Of a stretch of DNA of 64,000 bases, positions 21,947 to 29,262 are shown piece by piece. The notes beneath the pieces were generated by a model. The model searched no databases. It worked only from the letters and a program-made list of their open reading frames with translations, and was not told the origin of the DNA. The stretch spans positions 1 through 64,000 of the forward strand of contig QQNE01000001.1 of the NCBI GenBank assembly GCA_003402735.1, written 5' to 3'. The position numbers and the translations under genes were made by a program. Every line of letters starts with the position of its first letter. Position 1 is the first letter of the stretch. Source of the DNA: Verrucomicrobiota bacterium. GTDB lineage: Bacteria > Verrucomicrobiota > Verrucomicrobiia > Verrucomicrobiales > DEV007.

Positions 21947-21961
21947 TTGACAGTCTGTCAA
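21947..21961. promoter_or_regulatory. Perfect inverted repeat (operator candidate) overlapping a TTGACA -35 element
   Basis: TTGACAG-T-CTGTCAA, 25 nt before the antitoxin ATG. Confidence 0.55.
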
Positions 21962-21986
21962 AATTATTTAAGGTTTGTTTAGGATT

Positions 21987-22283
21987 ATGGTCGAGATTCT
22001 CCCATCCGTCGGCATCCCGGACGCCCGCGGCCGCTTGTCGGAACTTTGCGGCGAGGTCGCCCGTTCAGGCCAGCCGGTCTGGCTCTGCAGACGCGGACTG
22101 CCCATCGTGGAGCTGCGTCCGGTCCGGGGCGAAGCCGCTTGCGGCGCGGACCCAACTCCGCGGCAGCGTGCGGGAATCCTCGACCTCTGGAGAGAGTGCC
22201 GCGAGCGGTTCGGCCCGGTCCAGGAAGAACTGGCAGTGGCGCCCTGGCGGGAGCAAGGAGCAGATTGGGCCGGAGGCCAATGA
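21987..22283 (+). CDS. Phd/YefM-type antitoxin
   Basis: VGIPDARGRLSELCGEVARSGQPVWLCRRGLPIVELRPV matches the Phd/YefM pattern; ATGA overlap with a PIN-domain gene. Confidence 0.75.
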   Translation: MVEILPSVGIPDARGRLSELCGEVARSGQPVWLCRRGLPIVELRPVRGEAACGADPTPRQRAGILDLWRECRERFGPVQEELAVAPWREQGADWAGGQ

Positions 22284-22687
22284 GATACCTGCTCCACGGA
22301 TCGGTCTACAGTTTGCCCTTGCAACCGGCCCCGGCAATGGCGGCGATGAACCGGTGGCAGGCTGTCGGCATGGAGCGGACCGCCGTGTCGATCATCACGG
22401 AGGCACAGACGCTGAGCGGTCTTTACCTGCACGGATGCGAACGCCAGTTCCTCTATTACCAGAACACGATTCGCGACCGGGTCCAGGTGATCGGGATCGA
22501 TGAAACCGTCGCCCGGCTCTATGCCCGGCTCCGGGCCCGTTGGCAGCGCCAGGGGCGGGAACTGTCGGACCCGGACATCTTTGTGGCGGCCACGGCGCTG
22601 GTGCACGGCCTGACGGTGGCCACGCTGGGGCGGAATGTGTTCGCTGCGGCCGATGAAGTGGCCTGGGAGGATTGGAGCGGAAACTGA
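22280..22687 (+). CDS. VapC-like PIN-domain toxin with altered active site
   Basis: MRYLLHGSVYSLPLQ...TAVSIITEAQTLSGLYL...RELSDPDIFVAATALVHGLTVATLGRNVF aligns to VapC layout; start fixed by overlap with the antitoxin stop. Confidence 0.75.
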   Translation: MRYLLHGSVYSLPLQPAPAMAAMNRWQAVGMERTAVSIITEAQTLSGLYLHGCERQFLYYQNTIRDRVQVIGIDETVARLYARLRARWQRQGRELSDPDIFVAATALVHGLTVATLGRNVFAAADEVAWEDWSGN

Positions 22688-22702
22688 GTGGCCGACCAGA
22701 GT

Positions 22703-23545
22703 TCAGGCCTTGCCCGAGCCCTCCGCAGTGGCGCGCCTCACGATGTAGCTTCCCGATTTTTCGTCTTCCTCGAGGCGGAGCATGCCCCGCTTCTGCCCCT
22801 CCTCCAGCACATCGCTGAAACTGCGGAACCCATAATCCCGCTCAATGAATCCGGGACGCTGCCTCTTGATGGTCTGTTTCACCATGGAGGCCCAGACGAC
22901 GGTTTCTTCGCCCCGTTCCTCCAACAGGGTGTCCAAGGTTTCCGCCACCAGTTCGATCGCCTCATCGCGTCGGTCCGGTGGGGCGCTCTCGGTGGCGGCC
23001 GTTCCGGAAGCCGCCCGTTTGGAGGCCGGCTTGGCCCGACTTTCCACCCGACGCACCAAGTCATCGTAGAAGATGAATTCGTCGCAGTTGGAAACGAAAA
23101 GGTCGGAGGTGGAATGGCGCACGCCCAGACCGATCACCAACTTGTTGTTCTCGCGCAGCTTGCTGACGAGGGGCGAAAAATCGGAGTCCCCGCTGATGAT
23201 CACAAAGGTGTCGACATGCGGTTTGGTGTAACAGAGATCCAGGGCATCGACCACCATGCGAATGTCGGCGGAATTTTTCCCGCTCTGACGGAAATGAGGA
23301 ATATCGATGAGTTCGAAGGCGGCCTCGTGCATCGACCGCTTGTAGGGTTCATAGCGGGACCAGTCGCAGTAAGCTTTCTTGACGACGATGTTCCCCTTGA
23401 CCAAGAGACGTTCGAGGACCTTGCCGATCTCGAACCGGGCGAATTTGGCCTCGCGGGCCCCGATGGCGACGTTCTCGAAGTCGCAGAATACCGCGAGGAT
23501 GGAGGTGCTGTTTCGTTCAGCGGAACTGGAGGCAGGGAGGTTCAA
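22703..23545 (-). CDS. NYN (LabA/DUF88-like) ribonuclease-fold protein with C-terminal OST-HTH/LOTUS domain
   Basis: LAVFCDFENVAIG, GKNSADIRMVVDALDL, FVIISGDSDFSPLVSKLRE (NYN Asp motifs); C-terminal VWASMVKQTIKRQRPGFIERDYGFRSFSDVLEEGQKRGMLRLEE. Confidence 0.9.
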   Translation of the reverse strand: MNLPASSSAERNSTSILAVFCDFENVAIGAREAKFARFEIGKVLERLLVKGNIVVKKAYCDWSRYEPYKRSMHEAAFELIDIPHFRQSGKNSADIRMVVDALDLCYTKPHVDTFVIISGDSDFSPLVSKLRENNKLVIGLGVRHSTSDLFVSNCDEFIFYDDLVRRVESRAKPASKRAASGTAATESAPPDRRDEAIELVAETLDTLLEERGEETVVWASMVKQTIKRQRPGFIERDYGFRSFSDVLEEGQKRGMLRLEEDEKSGSYIVRRATAEGSGKA

Positions 23546-23555
23546 AGGAGTTCAT

Positions 23556-25826
23556 TTATCGCTCACCTGTGACTTCTTCCCAGCGATTTGTGAGGTAGAC
23601 GACGATTTTTTCGCAAAGCCAGACACCGAGCCGTTCCTCGGCGACGTTGGCGAGCTTGACATATCCCCAGACCCCTTCGCAGAGCTGTTGCGGGAGCCCG
23701 TCCTGAGCTTGCAGCACGGCATGCGCCGCAAACCGGGCCTCGGTGAGTTCCTGGGAGGCAAGGGCTTCCGACTCGCGTTCCAGCCCCGCGAAGTGGCTCA
23801 GTTCGGAATCGCCGGACCGCTCGCGGGCCAGCCCGGTTTCCCGGTCTGTGGCCAGTTGCGGACGCCCGCGCACCGGCAAGGGCCCGCCGCCCGTGGAGAG
23901 AAGGGCCAGGTGAGGAACAGCGGTGGTGGCGCTGGCTTCCGGACGATCCAACGTGGCGCGCCAAGTGCCCGATTGGCCCCGGAGACGGAGCACCACGGGC
24001 TGGCCCCGGTGGGTGTCGAGGATGGCCCGGTGCTTTTGCGCAACGGAAATGAGGACGGTGGGAGCGGAGACGGGCAGCACGGTGAGCACCGCCGTCCCGG
24101 GCTGCAGATACCGACCTTTCAGGGACGGCAGGTCCACGCCGAAGACCCGCCCATCGACCGGGGCGCGGAAGGTCATGCTGTCGATGAGTTCCTGGGTCGT
24201 GGCCAGCTTTTCCTGCAGGCTGCGCAAGTGCTCGCTCTCGGCTTGGTAGGCACTGAGACGTTCCTCCTCAAAATAACTGCGTCGGCGCAATTCGGAGTGC
24301 TGGATGTCGAGTTTGATTTGTCCGAGTTCGGCGAGCTTCACGGGATTGGCGAGAACCGCCAGGATTTGGCCGGCAACAACCGCCTGACCGTTGGCGCAAC
24401 GAACCTCCTCGACAAAGCCGGGGCAACGGACTCTGAGAATGGCTTTCCCGGCGAATTCCATGACCGCGGGAGCCTTGGGCGAGGGGCTGATCTGGATGAA
24501 CCAACCGGCGGCGATGACCGAGGCTCCGATGAGGGTGAGACGGAGCAAGGCGCGGCCCAGGTGAGGTCGCGGACCGCCGTTGCCCGTGAAGAGGAAGGAA
24601 CAGGATTTGGCAAAGCCGGTCAGCAGAATGCCGGCGACGGAAAAGGCCGCCAGGATGATCCCGGCTCCCTTGAACAAGAGGGCCACCGCCGTCATGATTC
24701 CGATCCAGACAACCCAACGCCAAATGAAGGCCAAAACTCCGTAGGTTCCGATGGCCAACGGCTGGGCCAAGTAAGCGGGCGGAGGTTGGTCCCGGATGCC
24801 GAAGAGAAGTTTCCGCCCGAGCCACTGCACGAATTGTTGTCCCTTGGCGGCAAGATTCGGGATGCGGAGCAAATCGGAGAGGATGTAATAGCCATCGAAC
24901 CGCATCAGCGGATTGGCATTGAACAGAACGGTGATCGTGGAGGCCGCGAAGATGGTGTTGTAAGCCACTGTGTTGGCGATCCCCGGTCCGGTATTGACCC
25001 AGACAAACACGGCCAGCGCGGCGAGAAAGAGCTCGATATACATGCCCGCAGCCGCCACCTGGATCCGTTGCCAACGACTGGCAAACCGCCAGCTTCCGCT
25101 GGCATCGACATAGGTCATCGGGGTAACGAACAGAAGAAGTTGCACTCCCCATTCCGGCACCACGGCACCGTGACCCTTGGCAAAAATGCCGTGCCAGACC
25201 TCATGAATCAGTTTCAGGGTCACATAACTGAGCCCGAGATAAAACCAGTTCTGCGGCAGAACCGCGGTGGTGGTCGACTGCACAAACGGCTGCCAATTCT
25301 GGGCAAGGACGTAGGCCGCACAGGCCAGGAGAACCACCCAGATCAGAAAGAACACCGACCCGGTCGCCCATTGCAGCCAGGGCAGCCATTGGCCCAGCAG
25401 GCGGTCCGGGTTGCCCACCGGAAACTTCAGGAAGAGCAACTGCTGCAGGAGCGGCTGCTTTTGCGGAGCGGTTCTCTCCGCAGCGCTCCGGTAGCGGCGG
25501 TCCGATTGATCTGCGGACTCCGTTTCCAGGAGTTTCTGCTCCACCAACCACCGCAAGATCACCGATGCCTCCGGTTCGCTCAGGGCCCGCTCGCCGATGT
25601 CCCGGGCGTTTCTGGCCAGCAATTCGGAGGCGGTGCGGCGCCCGTCCATGCCGCGGAGGAACTGGTATTCCGCCAGTCCGATCTGAAAGTAACGGCGGTG
25701 CGTCAGGTCCTCCAGGATGTAGCTGGGCCGGCCGCGAAGATCCTGAAAGGTGAACCGGAGGTCGCGCCGCAACCTCGGGCGTGAAACGCTCAAATCGCGG
25801 ACCGAGTGATCGGGCGTGTGCGGCAT
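23556..25826 (-). CDS. PqqD-like (RRE) - M50 peptidase - HlyD fusion membrane protein
   Basis: N-terminal RFTFQDLRGRPSYILEDLTHRRYFQIGLAEYQFLRGMDGRRTASELLA (PqqD-like); LKLIHEVWHGIF (HExxH) and NANPLMRFDGYYILSDLL (M50); C-terminal HlyD hairpin. ORF may extend to 25862. Confidence 0.85.
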   Translation of the reverse strand: MPHTPDHSVRDLSVSRPRLRRDLRFTFQDLRGRPSYILEDLTHRRYFQIGLAEYQFLRGMDGRRTASELLARNARDIGERALSEPEASVILRWLVEQKLLETESADQSDRRYRSAAERTAPQKQPLLQQLLFLKFPVGNPDRLLGQWLPWLQWATGSVFFLIWVVLLACAAYVLAQNWQPFVQSTTTAVLPQNWFYLGLSYVTLKLIHEVWHGIFAKGHGAVVPEWGVQLLLFVTPMTYVDASGSWRFASRWQRIQVAAAGMYIELFLAALAVFVWVNTGPGIANTVAYNTIFAASTITVLFNANPLMRFDGYYILSDLLRIPNLAAKGQQFVQWLGRKLLFGIRDQPPPAYLAQPLAIGTYGVLAFIWRWVVWIGIMTAVALLFKGAGIILAAFSVAGILLTGFAKSCSFLFTGNGGPRPHLGRALLRLTLIGASVIAAGWFIQISPSPKAPAVMEFAGKAILRVRCPGFVEEVRCANGQAVVAGQILAVLANPVKLAELGQIKLDIQHSELRRRSYFEEERLSAYQAESEHLRSLQEKLATTQELIDSMTFRAPVDGRVFGVDLPSLKGRYLQPGTAVLTVLPVSAPTVLISVAQKHRAILDTHRGQPVVLRLRGQSGTWRATLDRPEASATTAVPHLALLSTGGGPLPVRGRPQLATDRETGLARERSGDSELSHFAGLERESEALASQELTEARFAAHAVLQAQDGLPQQLCEGVWGYVKLANVAEERLGVWLCEKIVVYLTNRWEEVTGER

Positions 25827-25837
25827 GGATTCCGGAC

Positions 25838-27655
25838 CTACCAAAGGTTGAGCCTCACCCAATCCCAGAGGCGGTGAAACAGGGTCCAGCCCAAGGCCCG
25901 ATGCCCCGCCTCAATGCGCGCCTTTCCGAGCATCCCGGGACGCAACTCCCCGCGGGAGTTGTCGATGGAGGAGAGGCAGACAAAGATGTTCCGACCGTCC
26001 CGCACCTCGGAGATCGGATACACTTGGGAAACCACGCCACCATGCCGGAACTGGGCCTGTGACTCCAGCCGAAACCGCACGTTCTGGCCGGAGACGACCT
26101 GGGCCACCTCGGAATCCGGGACCGCGATCTCCACTTCCAATCGGTCGATCGGGGCGATGTCGAAGAGCTTTTGTCCCGTGGTCACCGGGACGCCTTCGGA
26201 ACGTTCCAGGTTCCCGCTGATCAGACTGCCGGAAATCGGAGCCCGCACCTCAAGGTGATCTCTCTGGTATTTCAAGAGATCGACCTGGAGCCCCAAACCA
26301 TCGGCCTGGAGCTGGGCCAATTGCTTGGCGGCGACGTCGCGGGCGGCCATGGCCTGGTCCCTCTCCTTGAGGGCGGACTCGCGTTTCGCGATGGCTTCCG
26401 CGAGCTTCCAGCGGATCTCCTTGCCGTCGAGCACCGCCAAGAGTTGTCCGGCCTCGACCGTTTGCCCCGGCTTGACCAAGGCCCGCTCCAAAATGCCATC
26501 GAACGGCGCCGCCACCTGGCGCGGCACCTCAGGCGGGAGGCGGCAATTGGCGGAGACCCGATACGGCACGGGCAACAACATGGCCACGAGAAAGAGGAAC
26601 GGAGCGGCGATGGTGAGGGTCTTACGAAAACGACTCGCCGTCATCCAAAACCGTTTCCAGGCCCCGAGAACGCCCCGCGGCAGGCTCTCCCCGCAGAGGT
26701 AAACCAGGGCGGCCAGATGAGGCGCGGCGGCTTGCACCAGGTCGATCTCTTGTCGCCGCCCCATCCGTTCGCGGCTCCAGAGCAAGACCATCGCGCCGAC
26801 GGTTTCAGCGGTTTTTGTCCCCACCGGCTCCGTCTTCAACGGCACCACCAGGGCTTCGGCCGCGCTCATCGTATCCAAGAGGGGGGTGTGGTTGGCCGCG
26901 GTGAGCACACCGCTCCATTCGTTCCGCTCGGGCCATGCCAATGGGGCGTCCACCCCGATCGATTCCCTCATCAAAGCGGCGATTTGGGAAGTCGCCTGAC
27001 TCGAAGTCTCCACATGACCGGCTCCGGACAGGGCGTGCACCTTGCACTGCAATTGATCCCCGGCCCCGATGGCCACCCGCGCCGCACCGGTCAAGTCCGC
27101 CATTTCATCGCAAATCATGGCCATGCCGGCGCGGAATTCCCTCGCCTGCGCCACCCGGCTGAACAGGTCGACCAACAGCGTCGCCTGATCAAAACCGAGC
27201 TGCAAACGGGTCGCGTGATCGCCGAACGCGCGCCGAACGAAGATCTGGGTGACCAGATGAAGCACCGTGAACGCCGATTCCACGTGAGCGGCACGCTCCG
27301 GCCCGAGAAGCAGGGCCAAGGCCGCGGGGGGTTGCCCGGTGATGGTGAAAGGCACACAGAGCAGGGCGTATTTTCCGGTCGCAAGCGAAATGGTGGCGCG
27401 CTGGCTGAGGCCCTTGGCGACGGCGGAAGTGGCGATCAGGTCGACCTGCTGCTGGGCGGTGAAGCCGGCCGCCTGGGGATCGTTGGCCACGATCACCTTG
27501 GCCAGAAGGTGGGGGCCGGACTGTTCATAGAGGAAACCGAACCGACTGGCTGTCATCGACACGGTCAACGCGACCGCGGCCTGATCGAAGGCGGAGGGAT
27601 CGAGACCGGCGAAAAGTTTTTCGATTTCCGTCAGGGTCTGCTCCGGACGAGCCAT
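25838..27655 (-). CDS. GAF-domain / HlyD-type periplasmic adaptor fusion
   Basis: N-terminal GAF-like region, central TM (TLTIAAPFLFLVAMLLPVPYRVSANCRL), then HlyD barrel-sandwich (VAAPFDGILERALVKPGQTVEAGQLLAVLDGKEI; LEVRAPISGSLISGNLERSEGVPVTTGQKLFDI). ORF extends to 27850; start uncertain. Confidence 0.82.
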   Translation of the reverse strand: MARPEQTLTEIEKLFAGLDPSAFDQAAVALTVSMTASRFGFLYEQSGPHLLAKVIVANDPQAAGFTAQQQVDLIATSAVAKGLSQRATISLATGKYALLCVPFTITGQPPAALALLLGPERAAHVESAFTVLHLVTQIFVRRAFGDHATRLQLGFDQATLLVDLFSRVAQAREFRAGMAMICDEMADLTGAARVAIGAGDQLQCKVHALSGAGHVETSSQATSQIAALMRESIGVDAPLAWPERNEWSGVLTAANHTPLLDTMSAAEALVVPLKTEPVGTKTAETVGAMVLLWSRERMGRRQEIDLVQAAAPHLAALVYLCGESLPRGVLGAWKRFWMTASRFRKTLTIAAPFLFLVAMLLPVPYRVSANCRLPPEVPRQVAAPFDGILERALVKPGQTVEAGQLLAVLDGKEIRWKLAEAIAKRESALKERDQAMAARDVAAKQLAQLQADGLGLQVDLLKYQRDHLEVRAPISGSLISGNLERSEGVPVTTGQKLFDIAPIDRLEVEIAVPDSEVAQVVSGQNVRFRLESQAQFRHGGVVSQVYPISEVRDGRNIFVCLSSIDNSRGELRPGMLGKARIEAGHRALGWTLFHRLWDWVRLNLW

Positions 27656-27915
27656 CGCGTCTCCGGCAACCGCGGGCGTGGCGGTTGTTTCCGGTGCGGC
27701 GGATGGGGGGAAAGGACTCACGGGCGGCTGAAGTCGGGGATCCGTGTTTGGACGGCGGGAAGGGGCACAAGCTTCGTGCGAGTCCGGACGAATCTCAAGG
27801 CGGAACACAGTTTGCGCCAGCGCGGCGCTTCGAACGGAATCGCGTGACAAACTCGATCCAGCGTGAATTGATGGGAGTTGGACCGGGAGAATCGAAAATC
27901 CGGTCCGGACCCTCC

Positions 27916-28617
27916 ATGGCCTACGATCCGCTCTACCTCGTCATCATGCTTGCGTGCATGGCTCTCAGCTGGCTGGCGAGCAGTCAGTTGCAACGCGCCT
28001 TTCAACGCTACTCACAGGTGCCGATGAGCTTGACCGGCCGGGAGATCGCCCTGCGCATGTTGGCGGATGCCGGGATTCACGACGTTGAGGTGACCGGTGT
28101 GCCCGGACAGTTGACGGATCACTACAACCCCGCGACGAAGCGGGTAAACCTCAGTGAGGTGGTCTATGGAACGCGCAGCCTGGCCGCGGCGGCCGTGGCG
28201 GCCCATGAATGCGGGCACGCCGTTCAACACGCCAAGGGATATTCGGCGCTCAAAATGCGTTCCGCCCTGGTCCCGGTGGTGCAGATTTCCAGCCAACTGG
28301 CCCAATACGTGATCATGGCCGGCTTGTTGCTCATGGGAGTGGCCCAGGGCGGCTTCCCTTGGGTTCTCCTCGTCGGCATTGTCCTGTTCGCTTTCTCCAC
28401 CGTTTTCAGCCTGGTCACCTTGCCGGTGGAATTCGACGCGAGCCGCCGTGCGCTCCTCTGGCTCGAACAAACCGGAGTGGCCCGTGGTGAACAGCACAAC
28501 ATGGCCAAGGACGCCCTCAAATGGGCCGCCATGACCTACGTGGTGGCCGCCATCGCCTCGCTCGGTCACCTCTTTTATTACGTGATGCTCTTCCTCCGCG
28601 CCCGGAACCAAGACTGA
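27916..28617 (+). CDS. YugP-like neutral zinc membrane metallopeptidase
   Basis: AAAAVAAHECGHAVQHAKGYSALKMRSALVP (HECGH) with TM segments; typical YugP text. Confidence 0.92.
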   Translation: MAYDPLYLVIMLACMALSWLASSQLQRAFQRYSQVPMSLTGREIALRMLADAGIHDVEVTGVPGQLTDHYNPATKRVNLSEVVYGTRSLAAAAVAAHECGHAVQHAKGYSALKMRSALVPVVQISSQLAQYVIMAGLLLMGVAQGGFPWVLLVGIVLFAFSTVFSLVTLPVEFDASRRALLWLEQTGVARGEQHNMAKDALKWAAMTYVVAAIASLGHLFYYVMLFLRARNQD

Positions 28618-28702
28618 CGGCTCCCGTTTCCGCTCCCCGGCTGGAGCGGCCACGACGTCCGTGCTTTACAAATCGCACCGAACGCTCATATTGCGCCCTC
28701 CC

Positions 28703-29221
28703 ATGGGTATTCTGTTCAACATCCTGCTCTTTCTCCACATCGTTGTCTGCCTGCTGTTGGTGCTGCTCGTGATCATGCAGCGCCCCAAACAGGAGGGTCT
28801 CGGCGCCGCCTTCGCCTCCGGGATGATGAACGAATCCTTCGGCGCTCAGGCCACGGACGTGCTCCAACAAGGCACCCGTTACCTGGCGATTCTCTTCTTC
28901 GTGCTTTCGGTGGCGATGGCGGGAATCAAATCCAGGGAGAATCGTGATCGATACGCACCGATCCCCGAAGAGCCTGCGGTCGTCACCCCGGCTCCCGCAC
29001 CGGCATCCACTCCGGCCACGACCGCGCCCGCTCCGAAACCGGCCGCCGAGGCTCCCAAGCCGGCCACGCCTGCTCCGAAACCGGCCGCCGAGGCTCCCAA
29101 GCCGACCGCGCCAGCTCCGAAACCAGCCGCCGAAGCTCCCAAGCCGGCCACACCTGCTCCGAAACCGGCCGCCGAGGCTCCCAAGCCGGCCGCGCCTGCT
29201 CCGGTCCCGGCTCCCAAATAA
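28703..29221 (+). CDS. secG: Preprotein translocase subunit SecG with Pro/Ala/Lys-rich C-terminal tail
   Basis: LFNILLFLHIVVCLLLVLLVIMQRPKQEGLGAAFASG...FGAQATDVLQQGTRYLAILFFVLSV; two TMs. Confidence 0.9.
   Translation: MGILFNILLFLHIVVCLLLVLLVIMQRPKQEGLGAAFASGMMNESFGAQATDVLQQGTRYLAILFFVLSVAMAGIKSRENRDRYAPIPEEPAVVTPAPAPASTPATTAPAPKPAAEAPKPATPAPKPAAEAPKPTAPAPKPAAEAPKPATPAPKPAAEAPKPAAPAPVPAPK
29030..29197 (+). repeat. Four 42-bp in-frame tandem repeats in secG (APKPAAEAPKP[AT][TA]P)
   Basis: Units begin at 29030, 29072, 29114, 29156: gctccgaaaccggccgccgaggctcccaagccggccacgcct with a few substitutions. Confidence 0.95.
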
Positions 29222-29262
29222 GGTCGCGCGGCGGGACGCCCCGGGCCAAGCGGAACGCCGCG

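Noticed and set aside
23379-25784. 801-aa plus-strand ORF
   Set aside because: Antisense to the PqqD-M50-HlyD gene, which has clear domain motifs; the plus-strand translation has none.
29030-29197. Possible CRISPR-like array
   Set aside because: Units are contiguous 42-bp in-frame coding repeats with no spacers.
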